From contig MGOE01000033.1 of NCBI GenBank assembly GCA_001797035.1, forward strand, positions 1,338 to 8,484: a DNA stretch of 7,147 nucleotides. Reading direction: 5' to 3'. Source of the stretch: Chloroflexi bacterium RBG_16_72_14 (lineage in GTDB: Bacteria > Chloroflexota > Limnocylindria > Limnocylindrales > CSP1-4). A program made the translations under genes and the position numbers. The notes under the pieces were generated by a model, which did no database searches, was not told the origin of the DNA, and was given only the letters and a program-made list of their open reading frames with translations. This document shows, one piece after another, positions 1 through 6,553 of the stretch (the stretch's first letter is position 1; the number at the start of each line of letters is the position of its first letter).

Positions 1-58
1 CGGCGAGCGACGCGATCCGACCCTCGACGATGAGCTCGGCGTGGCCCGCGTCGGCCAT
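1..58 (-). CDS. 5' fragment of a gene downstream of the MFS transporter, possibly an amidohydrolase
   Basis: An ATG at 58-56 overlaps the TGA stop of the MFS gene by one base (TGATG), the same junction seen between the two DUF881 genes. Nineteen codons follow before the window edge, reading MADAGHAELIVEGRIASLA, with nearly every third base G or C, so it looks like real coding sequence. The stretch AELIVEGRIASLA resembles the N-terminal beta strand of amidohydrolases and imidazolonepropionase-like enzymes, which often open with 'ADLLV.GRI.TL'. No metal ligands are inside the window, so the family is a guess from a very short segment. It would be the third gene of the DUF951-MFS run. Confidence 0.45.
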   Translation of the reverse strand, partial: MADAGHAELIVEGRIASLA

Positions 59-1626
59 CAGCGGTCGGCGGGCGCGTCCCCGGCGGGGACGCCGGCGTCG
101 AGCTCGCGGTGATCGCCGTCCGCGTCGGCGTCCCGTGCCTCGTCATGCGCGCGACCCGCGCGGCGATCCTCCTCCGCCTCGAGCTCGGTCACCGTCGCGA
201 TGGCCACCGGGTCGAAGCCCGCGGCCGTCTCCAGGCCCGTCGCGTGGGCGCGCGCCTCGGCGGGCTTGAGGGGACCGCGAGTGAAGATCGAGAGCAGGCC
301 TGCGATCGTGATCGCCGCCGCCACCACGATCAGGACGTTGGTCGTGCCGACGAAGTCCGACACCGGCGCCACCACGATGATCGGCGCGAAGCTGGCCACC
401 GACACCAGCATGTTGAGCACGCCGAACACGCGTCCCCGGACGTCCTGCGGGATGTCCTCCTGCAGCTGGGTCTGCGACGGGATGGCGACGAAGGCGTACG
501 AGACGCCGGCCAGCAGCGCGATCGCCACCACGACCGCGAGCAGCGACGTGACGCCCGCCAGCGACACGAAGCCGGTCGCCGCCTCGGCGCCCTGGAGGAA
601 ACGCGACAGCGGGCCTGCGGCGGACAGCAGCCCGAGCAGCACGCCGAGCGCGACGAGGCCGCCCTCGATGATCCGCCGGCGCGGCAGCATGTGCCCGAAC
701 GAGTTGAGGATGAGGATCCCGGTGACGATCCCGAAGCCCAGTGGCAGGACGACCACCGCGAAATCCTTGGGTGCGAGCCCGAGCGAGTCGGTCGCGAAGT
801 CCGGGCCCAGGACGCCCAGGACCCCGACCAGCGAGGCCGCGATCCCGAGGTACAGCAGGGACCAGCCGATCCTCGGGTGCCCGCGGATGAACGCGATGCC
901 CTCGCCCAGCTGCGCGAACGTGGAGCCCATCGCGTGCTCCGCGTCACCGACCACGCTCCGGCCGGAGGCATCGCGGTCGGCCGCGCTGGGCGGCGACGCC
1001 GGCAGCGTCCAGCAGAACCCGGCGGCCACCAGGTAGCACGCCGCGACGATCAGGATCAGCGCCGGCGCGCCCGAGATCGTCACCAGGATGGGACCGAGCA
1101 GCGCGAAGCCCAGGGCAAAGGCGGCATTGAGGGTCAGCGTGAACACGCCGTTGGCCGCCAGCAGCTGCTTGCGCGGCACGAGCTGCGGGATCATCGCCGC
1201 TTCGGCGGGGCCGAAGAACACGGTGATCGTGGACACCATCACGTTGAGGATCAGGATCCCCGGCAGGAAACTGCCGGCCAGGAACGTGAGCACGAACGCG
1301 CCGGCTCTCAGCAGGTTGGTGACGATCAGGATCGTCCGCCGGTCCACCCGGTCCACGTACACGCCCGCGAGCGCCGAGAACAGCACGGCCGGCACCAGGA
1401 AGGTGAGGATCAGGAGGCCGACAGCGGTGTTCGAGGACGTCGCCTCGAGGATGATCACGGTGAGCCCGAAGATCACCATGTTGCCGCCGACCTGCGTGAA
1501 CGCCTGGCTCAGCCACAGCAGCAGGAACGGGCGGTTCCTGAAGACCTCGAAGGCGCTGGACGGCTCCTCGTCATCGCCGGCGCCACCGCCGACGGCGGCG
1601 AGCACGGTCGCCGGGCGCTCGCTCAC
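58..1626 (-). CDS. Major facilitator superfamily transporter, MFS_3/EntS-like exporter type
   Basis: This is a 522-residue multi-pass inner-membrane protein, probably a proton-driven drug or metabolite exporter; the substrate cannot be read from sequence. The GTG start at 1626 overlaps the DUF951 stop in a GTGA, so translation is probably coupled. A longer frame reaches 1797, but its first 57 residues are arginine-rich and lie over the DUF951 gene, so they are an out-of-frame shadow. Features: FRNRPFLLLWLSQAFTQVGGNM (29-50, typical first helix), motif A-like GVYVDRVDRRTIL (88-100), a central cytoplasmic loop (about 208-250), and PQDVRGRVFGVLNM (393-406), typical of MFS_3 proteins. Hydrophobic helices span about 33-450. 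The last 70 residues are an acidic, arginine-containing, Ala-rich cytoplasmic tail, longer than usual. No Shine-Dalgarno precedes the GTG, consistent with coupling. The family call is firm; the exporter direction is family inference. Confidence 0.9.
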   Translation of the reverse strand: MSERPATVLAAVGGGAGDDEEPSSAFEVFRNRPFLLLWLSQAFTQVGGNMVIFGLTVIILEATSSNTAVGLLILTFLVPAVLFSALAGVYVDRVDRRTILIVTNLLRAGAFVLTFLAGSFLPGILILNVMVSTITVFFGPAEAAMIPQLVPRKQLLAANGVFTLTLNAAFALGFALLGPILVTISGAPALILIVAACYLVAAGFCWTLPASPPSAADRDASGRSVVGDAEHAMGSTFAQLGEGIAFIRGHPRIGWSLLYLGIAASLVGVLGVLGPDFATDSLGLAPKDFAVVVLPLGFGIVTGILILNSFGHMLPRRRIIEGGLVALGVLLGLLSAAGPLSRFLQGAEAATGFVSLAGVTSLLAVVVAIALLAGVSYAFVAIPSQTQLQEDIPQDVRGRVFGVLNMLVSVASFAPIIVVAPVSDFVGTTNVLIVVAAAITIAGLLSIFTRGPLKPAEARAHATGLETAAGFDPVAIATVTELEAEEDRRAGRAHDEARDADADGDHRELDAGVPAGDAPADR

Positions 1627-1862
1627 GGGCGCCGGGGCGCCACCGCGGCGCTGAGGGTGGGGTCGCCGCGACGTACGAACCCTGCTACCCGTCGCTCGAG
1701 GGCGGGCCGCTCGATCATGACGTGGCGGCCGCAGGCCTCGCACCGGAGCCCGATGTCGGCACCGAGACGGTCCACGAGCCACGTCTCCCCGCCACACGGG
1801 TGGCGGCGGCGCAGGCGAACGACGTCGCCCAGCAGCAGCTCGAGGACGGGGTGCCCGGACAT
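1623..1862 (-). CDS. DUF951 family zinc-ribbon-like protein
   Basis: This is a 79-residue small cytosolic protein of unknown function. LGDVVRLRRRHPCGG (11-25), RLGADIGLRCEACGRHVMI (32-50) and ERPALERRV (51-59) match the DUF951 pattern closely: the HPCGG cysteine (C23) plus a CxxC pair (C41, C44) probably bind zinc. The C-terminal 20 residues are a non-conserved Ala/Arg/Pro tail. The ATG at 1862 puts ten residues before LGDVV, normal for the family; an in-frame ATG at 1907 would add 15 Pro-rich residues and overlap the upstream DUF881 stop. A TANNNT hexamer (TACCCT) ends 7 nt before this ATG, suggesting a leaderless mRNA. It is the first gene of a run with the MFS transporter (4-nt overlap). 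The family is widespread in Firmicutes and Chloroflexota, with no established biochemical role known to me. Confidence 0.88.
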   Translation of the reverse strand: MSGHPVLELLLGDVVRLRRRHPCGGETWLVDRLGADIGLRCEACGRHVMIERPALERRVAGFVRRGDPTLSAAVAPRRP

Positions 1863-1869
1863 CGGGCCG

Positions 1870-1875
1870 AGGGTA
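1870..1875 (-). promoter_or_regulatory. Putative -10 element (TACCCT) for the DUF951-MFS run
   Basis: On the minus strand TACCCT fits the TANNNT core of a bacterial -10 box. Seven bases (CGGCCCG) separate it from the DUF951 ATG, so transcription would start at or next to the ATG. There is no purine-rich ribosome-binding site. No good -35 hexamer is visible 16-18 nt upstream. The support is the similar arrangement before the other two unit-leading genes in this window; on its own the hexamer is weak. Confidence 0.4.
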
Positions 1876-1909
1876 GCAGAGGGCACCCGGTCCGACGGGC
1901 CGGGCATGC

Positions 1910-2584
1910 TCAGAGCCGCGGCCTGCCCAGCGCCGGGGCGAGGTCCCGGTCCGTGGCCGGCAGGACCACGCTGTCGTCCGGCAGGACGCTGATCGGCACC
2001 TCCGGGAACCGGGCGCCCAGCTGGGCGATCGGCCCGCCGGCGCGGGTCAGCGACCCGCTGAGGGCCTCGGGCTGGCCGACGGCGATGAGCTCGATATCGC
2101 CGCTGATCGGGATCCCGGACACGGTCAGCTCTCCGGCGGGACCCGTGACGACGATGCCCGGCACGTCGCGGATGTCGCCGATCGCAATGCCGTCCGCACC
2201 GGCGTTGCGGAGCTCGTTGATCAGCTGCGAGACGGCGTCGCCGGGGATCGGGCCCTCGATCAGGACGCGGACGCCGGGTCCGGCGATCGGCAGCGCGCCC
2301 GACCATCCGCGGATGCGGTCGAGGTCCGCGCGGATTTGTTCGACCGACGTGTCGCCGCGCTGGACCGCCGCCGCGGTGGCGCCGCGCTGGCGTTCGAGGG
2401 TTGCGATCTCCTCGCGCAACTGGTTGTTGCGCGTCGTGAGGCTGGCGACGAGCACCGTCAGGTCCTGGGCGGACATCGCGACCAGGCCCGGGTCGGCAGC
2501 CTGCGAACGGAGCTGGACGACGACGAGGAACCCCAACAGCATCAGGACGACGCTCACGGCCACCCGGCCCGACGTGCGGCGCAT
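1910..2584 (-). CDS. DUF881 family protein, second of a tandem pair
   Basis: This is a 224-residue, probably membrane-anchored protein with its main domain outside the cytoplasm. It has a short basic N-terminus (MRRTSGR), one transmembrane segment (about 8-25), a coiled coil (about 45-93: LTTRNNQLREEIATLERQR and following), then the DUF881 domain (about 98-215). Family signatures are GPGVRVLIEG (102-111), LINELRNAGADGIAIGDIR (121-139) and SGDIELIAVGQPEAL (161-175). The domain is more divergent than in the upstream paralogue; for example it lacks the long segment after GPG. The ATG overlaps the preceding TGA by one base (TGATG), so it is probably translationally coupled. DUF881 includes B. subtilis YlxW and YlxX, encoded near division genes with a small basic protein (DUF1290) between them; that partner is absent here. 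The function is unknown; an envelope or division-related role is inference. Confidence 0.87.
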   Translation of the reverse strand: MRRTSGRVAVSVVLMLLGFLVVVQLRSQAADPGLVAMSAQDLTVLVASLTTRNNQLREEIATLERQRGATAAAVQRGDTSVEQIRADLDRIRGWSGALPIAGPGVRVLIEGPIPGDAVSQLINELRNAGADGIAIGDIRDVPGIVVTGPAGELTVSGIPISGDIELIAVGQPEALSGSLTRAGGPIAQLGARFPEVPISVLPDDSVVLPATDRDLAPALGRPRL

Positions 2585-3351
2585 CAGGGAGCCGCCTCGG
2601 GCGCCGCCGACGCGGCCACCTGGCCGGAGCGCAGGCTCACCAAGCCCGCATACGCGGGCAGGTCCACCGACTCCGGGACCGCGTACGACACCCCGATGCC
2701 GAACGTCTCCGCTCGGGCCCGGATGAAGTCCACGAACCCGGCCGACCGGGTGAGCCGCTCGAACATGTCGGCGGGCCCGATCGCGGTCACCTGGTACGGG
2801 CCCGCGATGTACGCCGAGTTGACGAGGATCGAGCCGCCGATGTCCACGACTGCCGTGGCGACCGTGATCCGCTCCCCGCTCACCGCGATCCCCTCCGCGC
2901 CGGCGAGCCACAGCTCCTCGACGACGGTCAGCACGTCCGTGCCGGACACCAGGTACTCGCGCTCGCTGCCGTCCGGCGGCACCGCGACCGTGGAGTCCGA
3001 CAGCTGGATCACGAGCCCGGGGCCGGTCATCGCCACGAGCCCGGACGAGATCCGCGCCTGCTCGAGCTGGGCGTTGAGCTCCCGGGTCACAGCCTCGCTG
3101 CCCTGGCCGGTCGCCTCGAGGTCCTGGATCGAGGCGCGGAGGTCGAGGATCTGCTGCTTGAGGTGCTGCTGCTGGGCCTGGAGGTCCAGCACGGTCTCCA
3201 CGAGCGGCGTCCGCTCCTGGCTCGTGTAGCGGATGCGCGGCCCCTCGGACGCGAGCTGGGCGGCAATCAGGAAGCCGAGCGCCAGCAGCGCAAGGCCGAA
3301 CGTGACCTGCCAGCTCGGGATCGCGCGGATTCGCGTCGCGAAGCTGCTCAC
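2584..3351 (-). CDS. DUF881 family protein, first of a tandem pair
   Basis: This is a 255-residue protein with the typical DUF881 plan: a cytoplasmic N-terminus (about 1-15), one transmembrane helix (16-33), a coiled coil (about 45-100, with LVETVLDLQAQQQHLKQQILDLRASIQDLEA) and the conserved domain (about 104-240). Signatures are TGPGLVIQLSDS (109-120), VLTVVEELWLAGAEGIAVSGERIT (140-163), SILVNSAYIAGPYQVTAIGPADM (174-196) and FGIGVSYAVPESVDLP (217-232). The C-terminal 20 residues are Ala-rich. The GTG start overlaps the peptidase stop in a GTGA; a good Shine-Dalgarno (GGAGGAG) lies 9 nt upstream and fixes this start. A much longer frame extends upstream but only shadows the peptidase gene. 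It is the more canonical of the two DUF881 paralogues, with clear sequence divergence from the second, so the duplication is probably old. The biochemical function of the family is unknown. Confidence 0.9.
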   Translation of the reverse strand: MSSFATRIRAIPSWQVTFGLALLALGFLIAAQLASEGPRIRYTSQERTPLVETVLDLQAQQQHLKQQILDLRASIQDLEATGQGSEAVTRELNAQLEQARISSGLVAMTGPGLVIQLSDSTVAVPPDGSEREYLVSGTDVLTVVEELWLAGAEGIAVSGERITVATAVVDIGGSILVNSAYIAGPYQVTAIGPADMFERLTRSAGFVDFIRARAETFGIGVSYAVPESVDLPAYAGLVSLRSGQVAASAAPEAAP

Positions 3352-4724
3352 GTCGCCCGGCTCCTCCGGTTGGCCGCCAGGAGGCCGATGGCCACCGCGA
3401 CCACCACCACGACGACGGCGAGGACCACGATGCCCGTGCCACCGGAATCGCCGCCGGCGTCCCCGGGGCCGGCCGCCGGGGTCGCGGCGGGCGTGGGCAC
3501 CGGCGCGGCCGTTGCGGCACCCGGCGTCGTGCCCGGCGCGGGCGTCTGGGCCGGGCCGGACCAGCCATCTGGCAGCGGCCCGGCCGGGGCCGGCTGGGGG
3601 CCGTAGCGGACGGGCGGGTCGGCGCCCAGCTCCGCGAGCCAGCCATCCTGGAACGCCGCGAAGTCCCGGCCCAGGACTCGCTCGAACGCCTCGTCGTCGG
3701 TCAGGCCGTCCTTGTACGCCCCGATGAGACCGAACAGGGCGTCGCGGCCGTCCGAGCGGACGAGGTGGTCGACCGCCGACACGCTCTCGGCATAGGCGAG
3801 GAACGTCAGGTCCGCGTCCGTTGGGAACTGGCCGCCCAGCGCGTCGAGTGGCAGCAGGTCGCCGGACGCGACCGCGGCCTCGACGCGACGGCGATCGGCG
3901 TTGGTGTAGCTCTCGGACAGGTAGACGGCGAGCCCCTCGTTGAGCCAGCGCGGCGGGAACCGGTACGGGTTCTCGACCGCCGTGTCGAGGACGAGGTGGA
4001 CGAGCTCGTGGGGAACGACGATGCCGACCCACGGGTCGTCGATCGCATCCGGCGTGATCAGCGCGAACAGCGTCCGGATGTCGGAGTGGGCCTGGCCGCC
4101 CACGTTCTCGCGGGTGCCGGGCCCGAGGGCCGTACGGAACGTCGCCTCGTCGCCGTAGATGAAGAAGTCGACAGGCTCGGTCTCGGTCACGCCCAGCAGC
4201 TCGCCCGTTTCCCGGACGGCCTGCTCCGCGATGTCGAGCGCGCGCCGCCCGAACGCCTGGCCGCCCTCGGACCAGTGGACGCGGACGACGTCCCCTTCGA
4301 GGGTCTTCCAGTCCCGCGACGTGTCCGAGTAGCGGATCGTCGTGGTCCGGCTGGTCAGGATCGCCCCATCGGCGGCCAACGCCACCCACGTCGCCTCGAT
4401 CGGCGTATTGGGGATGAGGTGGCCGCCTCCGGACAGGTCGAGGGTGTAGCGCAGGGTCTGGGGCGACAGGCCCGTGGCCGCGAACGCGATGTCGACGACA
4501 TACGGCCCTACCGCATCCGGGAACAGCAACCGCAGCTCGACGCGCCGGGTGTCGGACGCACCAGCGAACGGGACGCTGAATTCGATCGACTCACCGTACG
4601 TGGCAACGGCCTCGGGCTCGCCGAACATGCCATGGTCCGCGCGCGCCGCCCCGGCCGCAGGCAGGCCGAGCAGGACGGCGACCGCCAGGGCCGCGAGGAC
4701 CACGCGGAGGCTGCGCCGCGTCAC
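3348..4724 (-). CDS. Secreted, C-terminally anchored HEXXH zinc peptidase (peptidase MA-like gluzincin)
   Basis: This is a 458-residue predicted extracytoplasmic metallopeptidase. Order: signal peptide (VTRRSLRVVLAALAVAVLLGLPAAGAARA, about 1-29), a beta-rich N-terminal domain (about 37-145), the catalytic domain (about 146-370), a Pro/Ala/Gly-rich linker (about 372-430), a transmembrane helix (431-451) and a basic tail (NRRSR). The motif HELVH (239-243; bases 3996-4010) supplies two zinc histidines and the catalytic Glu240; WLNEGLAVYLSE (260-271) supplies Glu263 as the likely third ligand, with spacing typical of gluzincins. This matches the peptidase_MA_2 type found in Chloroflexota and Actinobacteria. 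The GTG at 4724 overlaps the SBP stop in a GTGA, and GGGGGA 7 nt upstream can serve as ribosome-binding site. An earlier GTG (+5 codons) is possible. The substrate is unknown. All active-site residues are present, so it is probably an active enzyme. Confidence 0.9.
   Translation of the reverse strand: MTRRSLRVVLAALAVAVLLGLPAAGAARADHGMFGEPEAVATYGESIEFSVPFAGASDTRRVELRLLFPDAVGPYVVDIAFAATGLSPQTLRYTLDLSGGGHLIPNTPIEATWVALAADGAILTSRTTTIRYSDTSRDWKTLEGDVVRVHWSEGGQAFGRRALDIAEQAVRETGELLGVTETEPVDFFIYGDEATFRTALGPGTRENVGGQAHSDIRTLFALITPDAIDDPWVGIVVPHELVHLVLDTAVENPYRFPPRWLNEGLAVYLSESYTNADRRRVEAAVASGDLLPLDALGGQFPTDADLTFLAYAESVSAVDHLVRSDGRDALFGLIGAYKDGLTDDEAFERVLGRDFAAFQDGWLAELGADPPVRYGPQPAPAGPLPDGWSGPAQTPAPGTTPGAATAAPVPTPAATPAAGPGDAGGDSGGTGIVVLAVVVVVVAVAIGLLAANRRSRAT
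3361..3367 (-). promoter_or_regulatory. Ribosome-binding site of the first DUF881 gene
   Basis: GGAGGAG on the minus strand lies 9 nt before the GTG at 3351, inside the last codons of the peptidase gene. It is the clearest Shine-Dalgarno in the window and decides the GTG start. It also shows that the host uses canonical initiation for internal operon genes, in contrast to the leader-less unit starts. Confidence 0.65.
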
Positions 4725-6385
4725 GGTGTCGTCCCCCACGCGAGACCCGCCAGCCGCAGGATGCCGAGGCCGTTCTGGCTCGCCCCCAGCAGCCCCTCGC
4801 GCACCAGCGAGAACGACGTCCCGTACGAGACCGGGACGACCGGGACCTCGTCCCGCACCACCGCCATCGCCCGGGCGTAGGCCGCCGTGGCGTCCGCCCG
4901 GCTCGCGGCGGCGCCCGCGTCCGCGATCGCGGCGTCGAAGTCCGCGTTCGACCACCCACCCTGGTTCGCGGTCGAGCCCGTGCCCAGCAGCACGCCGAGG
5001 AAGTCGTTGGGCCCCGGGTAGTCGGCGACCCAGGACAGGCTCCACAGCTCGGGCGGGTCCGTCGCCAGCCGCTCCTGGTAGGCGTCGAAGTCCATCGTCG
5101 CGTAGTCCACGGTGACGCCGAGATGCTCCTCGAGCATGGCCACGATCGCGCCGTCGTAGCCGCCGCCGTTGGCGATGAACGAGATCGCCGGCAGCCCCGC
5201 GCCGCCGGGATAGCCGGCCTCGGCGAGCAGGCCGCGGGCCGCCTCGGGGTCGAACGGCGGCAGGTAGTCGCCCTCGGGGGCGCCGGGCATCCCTGTCGGG
5301 ACGAGGCCGGTCGCGGGGACGGATGAGCCCACCTCGTCAAGCGCCGCCAGCCGTCGCCAGTCGACCGCCCGGGCAAACGCCTGGCGAACACGGACGTCGT
5401 CGAACGGCGGCCGCGTGGTGTCGAAGCCGTAGTACGTCACCGAGAGCGACGGGTCGCTGCGCAGCGATGGCCCCAGCGTCCGGTCGTAGGCGATCCAGCC
5501 CGCGTCCAGGAACCCGATCTGTGCCACGTCTACGCCGCCCGCCACGAACACGTCCACGGTGCTCAGCCCGCCCAGGGTCGTGAGCATCCGCACCGTCCGG
5601 ATCGCCGGCTCGCCGGCCCAGTAGCGCGGGTTCGCCGTCAGGACGAAGGCATCCTCCTCGATGGCCGACAGCACGTACCCGCCGCTGCCGACGAAGCCGT
5701 CCGCGATGGGCGCGATCTCGCCGCTCCCCGCCGACGGCGGCACGATCGCGAACGGCGCCCCGGACACGATCGCCGGCAGGTCGCCCCCGCCCCGCTCGAG
5801 GTCCACCACGACCCGCGCCTCGCCCTCCGCCCGGACGCCGAGCGTCGTCACGTCCGACGACCGCCCGCTCAGCAGGTCGCGCACGCCGACCACGTCCGCG
5901 ATGAGTGACGCCAGCGGCGACGGGTCCGCGGGGTCGAACAGGCGCCGCCAGCTGCGGACCACGTCGTCCGCGGTCAGCGACGTCCCGTCGCTGAACGCCA
6001 ACCCGTCGCGGAGCGTGAACACGACCCGCCGCCCCTCGTCCTCGACCGACCACGAGGCGGCCAGCGCCGGGCGGACGGTGAGCGAGGGGTCCACGGCGGT
6101 CAGCGTCTCGAACAGCTGGCTGACATAGGAGGCGCTGCCCAGGTCGCCGTGTCGCGCCGGGTCGATGGAGAACGGGGCCCCGGCGAGGACGGCGACGGTA
6201 TCCGTGCCGGCGGCGGCGACCACTTCGCCCTCGGGGGCGGTGCTCGCGGGCCACAGCTGCGCGACCATCGCCACTGCGACCAGCACCGCGACGGCGGCCA
6301 GCACCGCGCGGCGGACCCGGGAGGGTGGCGCCTCCGGTCCGGCGGGAGCCGCCACCACGGGATCGATCAGGCCAGGCCCCACCAC
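4721..6385 (-). CDS. SBP_bac_5-type (OppA/DppA-like) solute-binding protein, N-terminally membrane-anchored
   Basis: This is a 554-residue extracytoplasmic binding protein of the peptide/nickel (SBP family 5) class. After a short cytoplasmic stretch with SRVRR (22-26) comes one hydrophobic segment (about 27-44) without a lipobox cysteine, so it is anchored by an uncleaved helix or released by signal peptidase I, not lipid-modified. Family signatures: FETLTAVDPSLTVRPALAASW (92-112), LRDGLAFSDGTSLTADDVVRSW (125-146), VRVRQAFARAVDWRRLA (331-347) and LWSLSWVADYPGPNDFLGVLLG (448-469). No permease or ATPase gene is in the window, so the partner transporter is elsewhere or absent. The start is uncertain: GTG at 6385 or 6382, a CTG at 6370 that would give a 4-nt CTGA overlap with GGTGGGG 6 nt upstream, or GTG at 6358. 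I use 6385; the choice only affects the cytoplasmic tip. The family is secure; the ligand is unknown. Confidence 0.88.
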   Translation of the reverse strand: MVGPGLIDPVVAAPAGPEAPPSRVRRAVLAAVAVLVAVAMVAQLWPASTAPEGEVVAAAGTDTVAVLAGAPFSIDPARHGDLGSASYVSQLFETLTAVDPSLTVRPALAASWSVEDEGRRVVFTLRDGLAFSDGTSLTADDVVRSWRRLFDPADPSPLASLIADVVGVRDLLSGRSSDVTTLGVRAEGEARVVVDLERGGGDLPAIVSGAPFAIVPPSAGSGEIAPIADGFVGSGGYVLSAIEEDAFVLTANPRYWAGEPAIRTVRMLTTLGGLSTVDVFVAGGVDVAQIGFLDAGWIAYDRTLGPSLRSDPSLSVTYYGFDTTRPPFDDVRVRQAFARAVDWRRLAALDEVGSSVPATGLVPTGMPGAPEGDYLPPFDPEAARGLLAEAGYPGGAGLPAISFIANGGGYDGAIVAMLEEHLGVTVDYATMDFDAYQERLATDPPELWSLSWVADYPGPNDFLGVLLGTGSTANQGGWSNADFDAAIADAGAAASRADATAAYARAMAVVRDEVPVVPVSYGTSFSLVREGLLGASQNGLGILRLAGLAWGTTP

Positions 6386-6528
6386 GCCCCCCGCGGCAGG
6401 CCGGCGTCGCGCGGCTCCGGGTCCAGCACCCGCTCGACGGGGATCGGGATCCGCGGGCGGGCCGTCCACGCGTAGGCATCGCCGGAGAACCCGACGAGCA
6501 TGGCCACGATGCAGACCCAGCGACGCAC
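6367..6528 (-). CDS. Small 53-residue hypothetical protein, first gene of the SBP-peptidase-DUF881 run
   Basis: I do not recognise this protein. It reads VRRWVCIVAMLVGFSGDAYAW, then TARPRIPIPVERVLDPEPRDAGLPRGAWWGLA: a basic start, a short hydrophobic stretch (4-13), then a Pro/Arg-rich tail with three tryptophans in all. About 51 of 53 codons end in G or C, strong evidence for coding in this genome. The GTG at 6528 sits 6 nt after TATACT, the best -10 box in the window. The in-frame ATG at 6582 would add 18 residues whose codons (CGA, ATT, TAT, ACT) lose the third-base bias, so I reject it. Its stop overlaps the SBP start by 19 nt (GTG) or 4 nt (CTG). The hydrophobic stretch is too short for a confident membrane helix or signal peptide. 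It could act as a leader peptide coupling translation to the SBP gene, or be a small independent protein. Confidence 0.6.
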   Translation of the reverse strand: MRRWVCIVAMLVGFSGDAYAWTARPRIPIPVERVLDPEPRDAGLPRGAWWGLA

Positions 6529-6534
6529 GGCCGG

Positions 6535-6540
6535 AGTATA
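6535..6540 (-). promoter_or_regulatory. Putative -10 element (TATACT) for the small ORF-SBP-peptidase-DUF881 run
   Basis: TATACT on the minus strand matches TATAAT at five of six positions, rare in such GC-rich DNA. Six bases (CCGGCC) separate it from the GTG of the 53-codon gene, so the mRNA would begin at the start codon (leaderless). The hexamer 17 nt upstream (CGGGCA, 6563-6558) is a poor -35 and lies in one arm of a 10-bp inverted repeat. Confidence 0.55.
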
Positions 6541-6553
6541 GGCGGGGGTCCCG

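Noticed and set aside
1886..1904. Hairpin CCCGG-9 nt-CCGGG between the DUF881 and DUF951 genes as a terminator
   Set aside because: The stem is only 5 bp with a 9-nt loop and no T-run; such stems are expected by chance at this GC content.
109..1992. Long plus-strand open frame (627 codons) over the MFS and DUF951 genes
   Set aside because: The product is an Arg/Glu/Gln/His-rich low-complexity sequence, the usual antisense shadow of a high-GC gene; the minus strand encodes a recognisable membrane transporter there.
3440..3610. GC-rich low-complexity stretch as a DNA repeat
   Set aside because: It is coding sequence for the Pro/Ala/Gly-rich linker and membrane anchor of the peptidase; no regular repeat unit is present.
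3765..4880. Plus-strand open frame of 371 codons opposite the peptidase
   Set aside because: The Arg/Asp/Val-rich product has no domain pattern, while the opposite strand has an intact HELVH peptidase with signal peptide and anchor.
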